Notes: generated by a model from the letters alone, not told the origin. A DNA stretch of 64,000 bases from Nageia nagi (GCA_050084985.1 JBITNC010000002.1:15190001-15254000), one strand, 5' to 3'. Shown: positions 23,027 through 35,169, counted from the first letter of the stretch. A program made the numbers and translations.

Positions 23027-23178
23027 GGATTTCCCGTCGTGGTTTTTGCGCCTCCTGAATTTGAGCCAGAGGGATTGAGACTGCTGAGGCTTGATCTCCT
23101 GTCTGCTTCCCCTGAAGCAATTGAATCCGCAATTCTTCGCCAGTGTTGTCTGTGAATTGTTTCCCCCTTCTCTTTCAT
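23023..23178 (-). other. Upstream ORF overlapping the gene's start (51 codons)
   Basis: On the minus strand an ATG at 23178 opens a 51-codon ORF in a different frame. Its TGA stop overlaps the chosen start codon of the membrane-protein gene in an ATGA arrangement. It would lie in the transcript leader if transcription starts near 23195. It could reduce or couple translation of the main ORF, or it could mark a mis-assigned start or a frameshift. Confidence 0.4.
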
Positions 23179-23191
23179 CAATTCTCACCTC

Positions 23192-23460
23192 CTAACGCCT
23201 TAAGAAATCAATTCCGGCTTTTATTAGCAGGGGAGCGACCTGTGCCCGTCCGATTGGGATCCAACGGTGTGGTGGACCGTAGACCGGAATGCACGACGCG
23301 GGCTTTGCATTAAAAATCCGCCGTTGCCGTGTTTCGAACCGCGACTTCGGAGACAAAGTCGTCCTGCCGGCTGTGACGAAGGTGACGAGAATCGGTGTCC
23401 GTAAGCTGTTTGTCCGCTTCACAACCGCCACGTAGACTCCTTTTACAACGGTAAAAACTA
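23192..23460 (-). promoter_or_regulatory. GC-rich 5' flank and likely promoter of the membrane-protein gene
   Basis: This stretch lies directly upstream of the gene and is much richer in CpG than the window average. A TATA-like AATAAAAG (minus strand, near 23222) precedes the leader by a plausible distance. An open frame of 79 codons here begins at GTG only and ends at the TAG just before the leader frame, so I do not call it a gene. Confidence 0.4.
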
Positions 23461-24277
23461 AGACTTCTCATTTTGACCACGAGGGCTTGATATTGTTTTT
23501 AATTACCACGTCCGCTTGTTTTAACCGCCTTACATTTTCCCATCAGGCATTATTTTAGCGGTTTAATTAATTTTCATTTTTGAATGGATAGGGCAGAAAA
23601 TCCAAAAATTTAAATTTGAGGGCATCCCAATCATCTTCTACCCTGCCCCACCATGATAACGTCATTTGTTTCAACCTTTTTAAATTTGTACCAACTCCCC
23701 GTGTCTCACCTTAAAGTAGCACTGTTGCATTTTAGCAACTAATTTCGCTTTTATCAACTTTCTAATGATCTTAGAATTATAATAATTATTTTAAATCCAT
23801 AGATCACATTAGTGATTAAAAAATGCTAGGATTATTTATCATCTAATTTTTTAAAATACTTGCTTTATTATAATTATTTTTACTCTAAAGTTGAAAGTTT
23901 TTAGATGAGTGTCATACGATTGAATATCTATTTGTGAAAAGGTGAGTTGTTGGAAGTGTATCAAGATGTTAGGGTTATCTCTTACAATTGTGTGACATTC
24001 TTTTTAAAATGTGTGCAATAGTTGGTTAGGATAGAATAATAGTTTATGTTATTTTTGTAATTTTATTTTATATTTAATTAAAAATAGATAATAAATTAAT
24101 TTATATCTAATTTAAAACAATAAATATTGATAGATGTTTTGTAATGATAGATAAAAGGAAAGTAAAAAGTTGATTTGTTATTTTTATGTTCGTTTAACAA
24201 TAATCAAATGGTTGAAATTGATTTCAAATTATATTTTATATAAATGGATGGTGGAAATTAATTCATCTTTTTTTCCA
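23461..24277. other. AT-rich stretch between gene and LINE
   Basis: No gene, LTR terminus or tandem repeat is recognised in this stretch. Confidence 0.5.
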
Positions 24278-26860
24278 TTTTTTTTGAATGAAAAAGATTT
24301 TGTATTAAATTAAAATCTTTGTATTATAAAAGAAGGGGTGAGTGGAGTTAAGCATACCCCTTGTAAAAATACCTCAAATATAAAACTAATCCATAATTAG
24401 GATCATAAAACTATTAATTGATAAAAAATCATTACCATAATCGAATAAGTTATCAAAGCCTTGTGGAAAAGAGAAATAAGTAAAACATAACCAATTAACT
24501 AATCATGAGATGGGGGGTGGGGTGGAAATTATCCACATTTGCCAAATACTCCCATCTTGCACCACTTGTAGTAGACATTCCCTAGCCATCATTATCATTG
24601 GTACCGCTAGTAACATTATTGGCATACATGTCAATGTCATTTCTTTCTTGAGTAGGGGAACTTGACAAACCTACCCAACCCACCACTAATTTAGATTATT
24701 ATGGACGAATATCCCAACCACTTTGATGGGGGGTGGAGGAAGGATCACTAGGATCAATATTTACTTGGTTGGTGAAGGAGCCAAATAGTGCCTATGCTTG
24801 AGACTTGGAATGCTAATGCGAACCAACACTTGAAGGGACGTGATTGATAGAAAAAAATACATTCACAAATGCTTGGGGTTTGACAGAGTCTAAGACTAGT
24901 GTTTACTTAGTGAAGGAGCCAAATAGTGCTTGCGAGAGTGTCACATAGTTTAAAAAGTGCAACCTTGAGACTTGGAACGTTGCTGTGAACCAACACCTAG
25001 AGGGACACAATTGATAAAACAAGTCGCATTCTCCCAATAATCCAACAAATTATGTAAGTGTTAAACCTCCACATCAAATTTTTCCACATGTACTATAATT
25101 TGCAACCAACAATCATAAAAAATTGCATATTTGTTAGCAAGATATAAAGAAACAAAAGCCTCTTATTGGCCAAACATAATATTATTCCTGATTTTCCATG
25201 ACTAATACATAATGTTGATGCAGAAAAATTAAATACTTCAAGCAAAGGCTTTGAAAAAATAAGAGGATCTCCCAAAATAACATGAACCCATTAACATGAA
25301 GTGGTTAATAAAGGGTTAAAGAAGGAAATAATCCACTCCCACATTGCCTTGGCCTTTTGGCATGCCCAAAAAACATGTAAAAAATCTTCTAATTCTCTAT
25401 AAAAAGCACAAGTAGGATTTTCCACTCCCAGATACTAAAGTTTGACCTATAGGTAAACCTTGGTGAAGAAAACTTTAAGCAAAAAAACTTTGCTTAGGTT
25501 CAATGATATAGAAGGCCCAAATTACAGAAAATCTCAAGCTCCAAATAAGATCCCATCTAGTGCTCCTTAGGGGATAACCAAGCATACCTAAGAAGTGACT
25601 TGTACTTAATTAGGTGGGTATGCTTAGGCCAAAACTAGTATGACCATTAAGGTTTTTGAAGCCTTTTACCAATCTTGATCAAAATAGAGAAATGCATTTT
25701 GCCTACAACAACATCAAATATAGCTTTATCATCTTGGCAAAGACCATGAATCCTTTGAAAATGATCCTAAGAAAACCATCTCTTAGTTAAAAATTAAAAA
25801 AATACTTGAAAGAATTAATCCCTTTTCTGTGGATATGTAAAGCTCAAATCCATTGAATTTTTTCCAGAGACAAACCTTCAATGGTAACAATAGGGGACCA
25901 CCAAGGATGAAGAGTGGAAATTGATGCCCTTGCTGATTTGCCTCTCTCATGCCAATTAAGCCACAATCTAAAAGATTCTCAGGCTTTCTAAATGCTTTTA
26001 ATAACAAAAGAGCCTAAAATCTTAAAGGGGATTGGAGATGTCAAAATGGTTTGCAAGCTTAATCCTTTCCAACCCTTTTTACCAAAGGGAAGATCTATTG
26101 AAATGAATTATCGAACAAAAACCTTTCAAGCTTCCTCACCATCCAAAGCTTGAATAATCCACTTAACACATAATGCAAAGCCTTGATTATGACAATCAAA
26201 TAAACCCATACCATCAACTGATCGAGGAAGACAACAAACATCCTAGGCCACTTAATGAAAGCCTCTTTTATACACATAAGAGGCCCAAATAAAGTCCCTT
26301 AGTAACTTATCCATTATTTTATAACATGTTTTTGAAGGAACCCAATAAGAGGAATAATACACATGAGCAAAAGCAAGATCGTGGAAAAAATATGAAATTT
26401 ACTAGCTAAGGAAAGCTTTTTGGTAGTCCAATACCCCAATTTTTTTTCAATCTTTTGAACAACATAATTCTAAACCTGAGCAAGAGAAGCCTAAAAGGCA
26501 AAAGGGATAACCAATAATTTAAAGACTTCCTTAGGTTGAATCCACCTCCAGGGGTAAGAAGTAAGCCAATTCGAAAGGAGTTTCATAATCTACCTATAAC
26601 AAGAAGTCTTCTACCATTTAACATTAGAGCTAGAAGCAAGGCATTACTAACAAATTGCTCATCCTCATGTAAAGTTAGTAAAGAATCACCAATAAAATGA
26701 CCATTCAAGGGTTGCAATTGAGATTTGGGAAGGGAAATTCCTTTTATGAGGCCTTATGGGCTAGGAGGTATTCGAAAGCCTCAACAACAAGAATAAAAAG
26801 AGAAGGAGCTAAAGGGCAACCTTATCTAACAGAACGAGCTAAAGTAATAACCTCTGATTG
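24278..26860 (-). mobile_element. L1-like LINE: reverse transcriptase C-terminal half, zf-RVT region and 3' end
   Basis: On the minus strand, 26860 to about 25290 encodes a decayed L1-type ORF2. It shows GCPLAPSLFILVVEAFEYLL (RT motif with PLSP changed to PLAP), then HFIGDSLLTL, where the usual FADD is changed so that one catalytic Asp is Gly. Next come ALMLNGRRLLVIGRL and a long thumb/connection part. Near 25560-25300 are RWDLIWSL and SFLHQGLPIGQTL, typical of the zf-RVT domain at the C-terminus of plant L1 elements. From 25290 to 24278 there is 3' sequence with an internal duplication and an A-rich tail (T-rich on the plus strand at 24264-24287). The 5' half is missing, as is usual for LINEs. 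Confidence 0.8.
24760..25020. repeat. Tandem duplication in the LINE 3' region
   Basis: Two diverged copies start near 24762 and 24901. Both contain GTGAAGGAGCCAAATAGTGC and later GAGACTTGGAA and GAACCAACAC. The second copy has about 30 extra bases. The spacing is about 140 bp. Confidence 0.65.
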
Positions 26861-28761
26861 AATATAATTATTTTTCATATTTAATTGGTGCTATATAGTA
26901 TTTATTATATATTTTTATGAATAATATTTTGTTTGATATTTATTACATCTTTATTTATATTTTTTGTATTTTTCTTTAATAATATTTATGTAATCTATAT
27001 TTAAGATAAACACATCAAAATTAATACGTCTTGATGTTTTATATATATGTATCCATAAGATATCTAAGCTAGTTATAATTTTTTGTGAGGAGAGTTAGAA
27101 AAAAAGTGGGTGTGAAAACTTTTAAGTTGAAAAAGAGAGACTTAAATTTACAATTATCTCCACTCACATGTTGATGATATATCTCAATTTTAGTTGATGG
27201 TTCTTAAATTAAATACGATTACTAAATGACTTTGATACTAATTTCGATTATGTATTTTTTTAATTTATTATTACATTATACAAATTTAAAATAATAAAAA
27301 GTAATTTTGAATTAAGAGAGTAATTTTTTTTATAAAAAAATTATAATGAAAAAAATTCAAAATTATAATTCACATATTTTATATACTCAATTACAATTAT
27401 TTTTTATTGAATTTTGTAGGATATAAAAAATGATGATATTCTCAAACTTCTTAGTATCCATGCTACTATCAAGTAGTTTGTAAAATCATATTTAATTGAT
27501 GAGACATTTACTTGTATAGTATCAATATGAACAAAATATTTAGGTGCAAAGGTAATATTAACTTTTGGTTCGAATCTCAAATCATCAATGGAAAGATAAG
27601 TTTGAAATAATTGTGTAGTCTAAAGATAGAAGAAATCCATTATATAATTAATACATTAGTAAGTTCCACTCCTTACAAAATCAATTAATAAAGAATATCA
27701 ATGTTAAAGTAGATGAAGATCATGGTAAAATGATTATTTTAAATTACAATGCTTACCAAATATGCTTATATTAATTATAATTAGGATCTGAAAAAGACAA
27801 GAGTGGTGGATTGATATTACTGCAGCGTCTCTAGAGTCTAGAAGATTGACTAGTTATACTGTAGAAAGATAATAGGCGTGTCGTTTTCCAAGGAAAGGAA
27901 AGAAAGGTGCTTTCCAAGGAAAGAAACATTTATTGGAATATGAAAAACGCGTTGTATGCTGACTTCATTAATTAATTGAAATTAAAAATCATAATTTGCA
28001 GAATTTCCACAGTCAAGGGGTTGAAGTAAAACATGGGCTAGATTTGAAGGTCCCCGTTGCTTGTACGCAAAGCTAAGTGTAGGTCAAAGAATCTATGGAT
28101 GTGAAGATGGTGTTCACTATCAAATATTGACATTAATCGTTTTACACAACAGTGTTATTATATTTAATATTTCTTGATTATGTAAACATTATTTAATATT
28201 ATGAAAAATGACTATACTAGTATTATATTTACAAAGCCTTGCTTGATGTGCACGGTTTATCTTAGATTTACTAGTGTAAAAGCTTAAACCTCCACTTTGG
28301 TATATGAGGGTTTATTTTTGACAAATTATTTCATCATTTAATTATGAAATATTAAGAATATTTTATTATTATATGGTTAATTTTTTAAAGATTAGAGGGT
28401 TTAGTAATTAGTTACATTATTCTTTGCTTCGTTATGGGTTTGAATCTTACTCCTTAATATTATAACCTTCAATTGTGTTGGGGTAAATTTTTTTACATAA
28501 CCGATGATGCTAGTATTATATTACTTCGATTCTACAAAACCTAAGAGACCTAAACCTCTTCATGAAAGTTGATTGATCACCAAACCAGACCCTCGGGTCT
28601 ACATGATTAAGTACTTTGATATTGTGAAGTATGTTTGAATTTTTTAAAAAATTTGTTTGATTTATTTTATAAAGATAAATATGTATGATGCAAGTATTTG
28701 ACGTTAATAAATTCATCTTTCAAAAGTAGATTAGGTAGACATGTACCATTGTTCCTTAATT
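26861..28761. other. AT-rich flank with a short low-copy-looking island
   Basis: No gene is supported. The stretch 27790-28130 has a more balanced base composition than its neighbours and a doubled motif (TTTCCAAGGAAAG at about 27887 and 27912). It looks like non-element sequence, possibly old genic or regulatory DNA, but I recognise nothing in it. Confidence 0.4.
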
Positions 28762-29060
28762 GAAAACCCAAAAAGGCCTTAAACAAAATGTATCATATTT
28801 TTGTAAAATAAAAATAATTTTGCTAATGATGATATCTTTTAACGTCCTTTAAACACAATGCTTTGTAGGACCTATCAAAATTAGCCATACATAAATGTAT
28901 AAGAAAGAACATGAAAACCCAAAAAGGTCTTAAACAAAATGTATCATATTTTTGTAAAATAAAAATAAAAATAATTTTGCTAATGATGATATCTCTCAAC
29001 GTCCTTTAAACACAATGTTTTGTAGGACCTATCAAAATTGGCTATACATAAATATACATC
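28762..29060. repeat. Tandem pair of about 150-bp units
   Basis: GAAAACCCAAAAAGG begins at 28762 and again at 28913. The following 140 bases match closely in both copies, including AAACAAAATGTATCATATTT and GTAGGACCTATCAAAATT. The second copy has an extra AAAATA. High similarity suggests a younger duplication than most of the surrounding sequence. Confidence 0.85.
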
Positions 29061-29330
29061 GTTTAAGTATTTAAATGATTATTTCTAACAAAATTAAGAT
29101 TCATAATAAAATTACTAAAATTATTTTGGTTATCCTAGTTTGAGAATTACAAATAACATTATAGGATTGTCTAATGTATTTATAAAATGGGCAGATAAGG
29201 AGAAAATGAGTCTTAACTTCAATGTCATTTAGGTTAGAAAGCTTACAAGTTCTTTTACCTCATGGTGTTTAGGTACCGTCCATCTACTCGATTCACAATG
29301 TAGTTCACATGAATGCATTAACAAATATTT
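29041..29330 (+). repeat. Dispersed repeat, plus-strand copy
   Basis: About 290 bases match the reverse complement of 62690-62990, including TATTTAAATGATTATTTC, AAGGAGAAAATGAGTCTTA and TCATGGTGTTT. The right part looks once-coding in several frames, but I cannot assign a family. Its partner lies next to a copia integrase remnant, so it may derive from a copia element. Confidence 0.6.
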
Positions 29331-30177
29331 TATGGTTTATTACATCAAATCAGAATTGATGAACAATGCCAAATTAATTATTAACAATGAGGATATATAG
29401 AAATAAATAAAGGATGAGATTTAGTTGATTTTTATAATATTTATTGACTTATTACTAGATCATTTGTAGCTTTATGAGTAAAGAGAGATAACAAGTGGTT
29501 GGAATTATTTGTTGGTTTAAGTAATAATCATGAGCTTGCTATTAGACAACTTGTGCTTTGGAGGGCGAATCCTAAAATCAATAAAAACTTTGAAGGCTTA
29601 TAAATATTTATTTTGAAACTTAATTACACAATTATTTAAACCTGTAACCTTCAAGGATACCATTAGAAAATGATGTTCTCTTCATAGAGGTAACAAGGTG
29701 TTTGAAATTGAACTCAAGATTTCCTAAAATCATGCATACTTTCTTTACTGTATTTTTGAAGGTTAATTCAAACTTGTTTTGAGTTGGCCACAAATATTGT
29801 TGCTTGTTTGGATGGATTGTTCCCTTTCTTATTATTCTTATAATTTAATGTATTATAGTCCAAGATAAGAACCTCATTTTTTATCATCGTATGAATCATT
29901 TCCTTCAAGGGTAAGTCTATATCTCAAGTATGCACTTTGAAGAATTGGAGGAGTGATTGTAGCATAACTTCTTTGAGATCTTGTGGTTTTGTAACAATTT
30001 TGTTTTCTTTCTTCTTCAAAGTTTGTTAAAATTATGGAATTTCTATGTTTCTCATGAAATATGTTTTCTTGTAATTGTTCAACCACAAAGTAGAATGTTT
30101 GTTAATTCTTGAACACTTCGCTTGGTGTAGAAACTTCTATAACTTGGCTAGTCTAAATTGTATGAACAATTATCTTA
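29330..30177. other. Flank of element B, possible minus-strand coding remnant
   Basis: The minus strand holds a 70-codon ORF at 29874-30086 with a coding-like upstream frame (VEVSTPSEVFKN). It is Thr/Ser/Glu-rich and has no motif I can name. Removing element B joins this stretch to 34565 onward, and the joined minus-strand frame (DAPKFVLIKIIVHTI) suggests that B landed in an older element. A linker between copia integrase and reverse transcriptase is one possibility. Confidence 0.35.
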
Positions 30178-30201
30178 TGAGAGAATTGAACTATAATAAG
30201 A

Positions 30202-30893
30202 TATCATCTTCTCGTGAATCAACACACTCCTAATTTCTTAGACTTCAAGGGTAGAGATATCACCTATCACAATTGCATCTTATGCTTATGAAAGTTCACA
30301 AACTTTTTCTTTTCAAAGCATAGGTGATTAGTGCAACCAGAATCATCAATTCAATTAGATGGAAAAAAGTGAATCATGGATAAGAGTTTTCTCATGCTTC
30401 AAAAAGAGCTTAGAAAGGTTATCAGAGGGAGAAGACTTCTTCTTCATCATCAAGCCTTATTTTCATAATCGTTACAAAGTTTCTAAACTTTAAAGAATGA
30501 TTAAGACCATGAACTCATCATTGATCCTATTGCACTCATAAGCAACAAGTTTTTAGGTCAATGATTTTATTCAAGTAGATAGCCACATTTTCATCTTCTC
30601 CTTGATGAGATTGAAGCAACTTTTGGAGAATGGTAAACCTTCTTAAAAAATTTGAACCAAAGTAGATTATCAGAAGCACATCATCTGAATTTGCACACTA
30701 AATCATGAAGGTTGCCAACTCAACTCATTTTTATGTTGTAAGCCTCTAGTGCCTTCTCATCTGTAGGAGGTACAAGGTTCTCATTCACTATTTGCCAAAG
30801 CTTTCTTGCTTGTAATTTAGCTCTCATCCGTGGTTTCCAAATCCCATAATTAGAACCATCAAGAATGTGTTTGGGTAAAAATGATTCTCTCAA
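30202..30893 (-). pseudogene. Copia B gag and protease fragment
   Basis: Minus-strand frames match gag of elements A and C. They include a start region with FLPKHILDG-like sequence, the Trp-containing PHMRV-like part, YLNKIIDLKT and later IRLDDEEEVFS. The ATG seen in A and C (ATGGGAGA) reads ATTGAGAGA here, so the start codon is lost. The protease begins with DDSGCTNHLCFEKKKFVNF. This copy keeps the DSG active-site triad that A has lost. The sequence ends after the VLIHEK segment, where it joins the LTR end. Several frameshifts and stops are present. Confidence 0.75.
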
Positions 30894-33800
30894 TCGTTAC
30901 ATAAAAATATGAAATAATAAGCATGTATTTTTAATAAACAATATTAGATGTTAAGTTTTAACCAAATAAATAATACATGTTACAATTAACACTAAAGACA
31001 TACTTTATTTGATTTACAAGTGCAAATTTTTTACAATTCAAATTATAACCCATGTACCCAAATACATTTCTCATCTTAAGAACCGTAGATGTAGAGTGAC
31101 ATTATTGAGGCTTGTTTTCTTATCTAAAATTAGACTTTCACCTAGATGCTCACACAAGAGGAGCCCAAGTACTACCAATCCTCAACCAATTTCCTTTGGG
31201 TAGCAATATACTTTCACAATAAGTACTAGCTATTTTTCAAGGTTTCGATATCTATTGGATTGGTTAAATTATTAATCTTGATTAAGTTTCAAGTTTTTCT
31301 CCTAGGTTATTAGGATAATCCCTGAATGGACATGCAGATATGTGGTATCACTACACACATACTTGTCCACCTAATAGAGTTATGTCCAGACCAACAAAGG
31401 ACTTAGGGGTAATTAAGAAGTACGAGCTTTTCACCATTTAGATCGTCAGACTTAAAGGCTCTAGTCCACCTATCCTCACCTCATGGCTCCTCAAACAAGT
31501 CATGTTGCAAAATGTTCATGCGAATGTGTTCATTTTAGGGGGTTGCTTATATCAATGTTTGTGTTTTTGATTGCATAAGCATATAAATCAAAGTGCAAAA
31601 CATGAAGTGAAAGAGCATAAGTAAAACATCATCTATTTAAAATTTTTGAAACCTAAGTGTCTAATGGGTTTTGTTTACCAACCCCTAAAGGACATCTTTA
31701 CATCATTCTTAATTTTGCACAAGTCCATTTTGCATAAGGAAGTAAATTATAAATTTTTAAGTAATAAGTATGCATTATTAACTTAAAAAATTAAGTACTA
31801 AGCATAAGCATGCATCATTTTAAAAGTTTAAGTACTAATCATAAGCATGCATTATAAAAATTTAAATCCTAAGCATGCAAAATTAACTTAGAAATTTAAT
31901 TCTTAAGCATGCAACTTTGGAAGAAAGGTATGCATCCATTAAAAAAATTCTAATATTTTTAAGTAAAACATATAATTCCCCCTTCTTTACTTAAAAACAA
32001 TTTCCATATTGCCACATTGTAATTTTAATGCCAAAAACACCAAATTTATAAGTATTAAAAAGTCTTAAAAATTTTATCCAAAGCAAAATTTTAATTCTAA
32101 AAAATTGCCTCTAAAATTACCTTTCTAAAAATTTCACTTGCCTTTTTAGGAGTAGTTTGAACCTAAGTTCGTAAATGTAAACCTAAAAACACAATTTCTT
32201 TTACTAAAAAGAAATGATGAAGCATTAAATAGGACTTAGAGTTTACTCTAACTCAAACAAGATTGCACTATTATACTCTACGGTAGATTTTGACTATGCA
32301 TATGAATTAATGTAAAATTACTTTAAGCACTCTAAGTTAAAGGACTTTAAGATAACAAAATGATGAGTTACTTATCAAAATAGGCAACAAAAAATTATAT
32401 GTATAACTCCATTAATGCAAGTAGATAGAAAAAAAAGACCTTTTGCTAATAAAAAATAAGAAAGTACAGAAAAAGAAAATGCAATTATGATATACGTAGG
32501 GCAAAATGAGGGGTCAAAGTTGGGCACAGGATAGAACCCTCATGCAGCTCTCCTTAGTGGCTCCACTCTAGGTTGTAAAGAAGTTGACCAAAGTCTATTT
32601 TGCTGCTTGCACCTAGATGTCATGATACCTTTGGTCTGTAAAATGTATTTGAATGTTGTGGTACCCTCTATGCCTAAGCATTGTTATGAGAATGCAATGG
32701 CAAATAACACCATTTACAGTAATATTTAAAGCCATTACCATTATTATGGTTTAGATTTAGGGATTTCTTTTTCTATGTACGAGGATGAGGGCCTATCATA
32801 GGGATTTTAGCCCCCCCATGCAGAGACTAAACGAAGGTTGAGGTCGATAAAGGAGGAGAGTTTGTAAAGCATGAGGTGATGTGGAAGAGGGGTCGGGTGA
32901 AGGCAGTCAGGAAGTCTAAAGTCACACATGAAGGAGAGGCATAATTTTGAGGAGGCCAATACCAAGGAGATGGAGGGAAAAGTGAGGGTCATGGTGGCAT
33001 GATGGAGAAGAGGGAAGAAGGAGCACAAGAGCTACCTAGGGTTTTAGAGTGGTTGTAGGAAGCAAACACATCTGTGTAGGGGTTAGAATATGACATCCAA
33101 GGTGGAGAAAATGACCAGCTCACTATTACAAACCATCGAGGAGAAGAATATTGAATATCATCTTTTCATTTGTGACATCTTCTAGGTCAACATTTCACTT
33201 CATTTTGCATGTTCAATAATAGTAAGAGCTTCTTAGATAATGATACGTGCAATCTAAGAAGATGATAACATTTCAAATCAATGTTCATATATTTGAATCC
33301 TGAAATCCATATTAAAGTTATCATTCCAAGCTATACTCTCAATCATGGTTATGTTTCTGTTCTCTTTTACTTATTTACACTTATAATCAATGATGTCAAA
33401 TTACAGAGGCTTTAATCTTATTTTGCCTTATGTAAATTCTTCACCAAGCATGCTCAAGGAACCACATACATTGTAGAGTATCTTAATTTGGTACCTAAAT
33501 TATTTATGCCATTTGCAGTTTCTTCAATATACATATCATCTACAAGAGTGATAAAATGCGAATCTGGGTTTGAACAAGATAATTTTATTTTGAATTTTTG
33601 AAGCAATACCTTTTTTTTAATTTTAATAAGCTAGTCAGAAAAAAATTAATTTTAGAGCCCAAATAACTTAAGCAATATATCAACTTCTTTTGTAAATATA
33701 ACACTATATTGCAAAGTTTTAGGTTTATAAAAAAACTTATTGTATACTAACTTCTAAAAAAAATTGTAAATAAAGAAGTTAACATATCCCAAAAATAAAT

Positions 33801-34039
33801 ACATCATATTACTATTTTAGCCAAGTTTTGCAAAAAGAAATTAACTAACATATGACTCAAAATATGTTAGTATTATTAGCAAAAATAAGCCAAAAATAAA
33901 AAAAAATGAAGGAGATTTTATGAAGGAGGTTATACCTTCTTTTGAATTTACCTCACAATGAAGAGTAGGTTTAAGAATGAAGACCTCCAAGTTGAAGATG
34001 AGTCTCCAAACCAAGGATGTGAAGAGGAGCCTCCAAGAT
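30894..34039 (-). other. Long leader of copia B
   Basis: About 3.1 kb lies between the primer-binding site and gag with no conserved ORF. Read on the minus strand it has three zones. First is a pyrimidine-rich variable block (about 33100-32520). Then comes an AT-rich block with repeated CATGC motifs (about 31950-31740). Last is a block well conserved in A and C (about 31560-30900). The short ORFs here, including one at 32807-33028, are not conserved between copies. Confidence 0.7.
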
Positions 34040-34051
34040 GCTCTGATACCA
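34040..34051 (-). promoter_or_regulatory. Primer-binding site of copia B
   Basis: The minus strand reads TGGTATCAGAGC, an exact match to the standard plant initiator-tRNA-Met primer-binding site. It lies two bases after the LTR end. Confidence 0.92.
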
Positions 34052-34053
34052 AA

Positions 34054-34559
34054 TGAGAGAATTGAACTATAATAAGAATAATCCTAAACTACCAAGATCA
34101 CATGAAAGCTCTCAATTCACATCTAACAAACTCACAAACAAGACAATCTCACAAAGTAACTCAAGATGTAAAGTGGTTCCTCCAACTAGGAGTACATCCA
34201 CTAACTAGATCTTTACTTCAATCACAAATACAACTCTCTTACAATCCTCCTAATCTCAACTCCTACACTTCTATCCTATAGCATAACTTTACTCCATAAT
34301 TGGTGTTTGATCACAAAGAGGGAGCCTTCTATTTATAGGCTAAAATCCCTCTTTAGGTCACGTTTTTATCCAATGTACAAAAGCATGACATGCACATCCT
34401 TTTACCCATGGGGCATGCTCATGACATAGAGTGTAGGATAAGTTACATTATCATATTCACTTAAATACTTAAGGTATTAAATGATACCCTTAAGTATTAG
34501 TGAACTTACATAAAAGATTTAATACAAACCTTTACAATAATGCATTATATATTCTAACA
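34054..34559 (-). mobile_element. 5' LTR of copia B (506 bp)
   Basis: On the minus strand it starts TGTTAGAATATATAATGC and ends TTCAATTCTCTCA. It contains a TATA-like CTATAAATAGAAGG (plus-strand 34329-34342). It aligns end to end with the LTRs of A and C. Confidence 0.92.
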
Positions 34560-35165
34560 CCTTAATGAGTACAAATTTTGGTGCATCTTAAAAGATTAAT
34601 TACTACAACATGTTAGCCTTTGGTAAAAGATCATTAAATGTCACTAAGGCATCTAGTAACAAACCCTAGTGTAGTCTAAGATTAGTTCCAATCCAACTCC
34701 ATTATGCAAGCAAGTGTAAATCTTGTTTACAAATCACTTGTATTATACTTGTTCCCATTTAGTTTACTAAGCTTGTGATGCCTCATTTGTTAACTTATGA
34801 TCCCATTTATGAACTTGTGGTACCTCATCTATGAGCCCATAGTACATCATTTCTCTATAGCACCTTCACTACTTCATAAACCTCATGCTTGCTTAAGCCC
34901 TCACATGGTTTTGCCTGTTCTATGTGCTTGATCCCTTTTTCACTTCTTTATGAAACCTTATGTTACCCCACCTTAAAACCTTATCATGCTCCACTCCTTT
35001 TTGTCATATATGGTTATTTGCTAACTAGATCTATTGGCTTGTCTACCCTTTCTCGTTCCATGTATACTCTATCACTTTGAGTTTAACTTGTATTACTTAG
35101 TCCTTGATATCATCTTGCATTACATAATCATAAATAATAAAATGGTTTTTGTATTGTACTTCAAC
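34560..35165. other. Flank of element B, no gene assigned
   Basis: A 63-codon plus-strand ORF at 34889-35080 has no recognisable motif. The stretch 34730-34830 repeats phrases around CTTGTGATGCCTCAT and CTTGTGGTACCTCAT, a weak internal repeat. Confidence 0.4.
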
Positions 35166-35169
35166 TAAA

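Larger units (their letters stand above)
30178..34559 (-). mobile_element. Copia element B, internally deleted, with near-intact target duplication
   Basis: On the minus strand the element runs from a complete 5' LTR (34559-34054) through the primer-binding site, a 3.1-kb leader, gag and the start of protease. It then jumps to the last 24 bases of the LTR, ending at 30178. The 24-base match to the end of its own LTR (30178-30201 against 34054-34077) is too long for chance. The flanks read TCTTA on the left and CCTTA on the right, a 5-bp duplication with one change. Integrase, reverse transcriptase, RNase H and most of the 3' LTR are deleted. Confidence 0.82.

Noticed and set aside
22787-23155. 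Plus-strand ORFs opposite the membrane-protein gene
   Set aside because: They are shadows in a GC-rich, stop-poor region. The minus strand has coherent exons, a frame-preserving GT-AG intron and a membrane segment.
23192-23431. 79-codon minus-strand ORF upstream of the gene
   Set aside because: It has no ATG at its start, shows no domain, and lies where the promoter is expected.
29874-30086. 70-codon minus-strand ORF as a host gene
   Set aside because: It sits in decayed DNA with stops just upstream, and no domain is visible. It is more likely an element remnant.
32807-33028. 73-codon ORF in the leader of copia B as a leader-encoded protein
   Set aside because: The corresponding block in copia C has no similar ORF, so the frame is not conserved.
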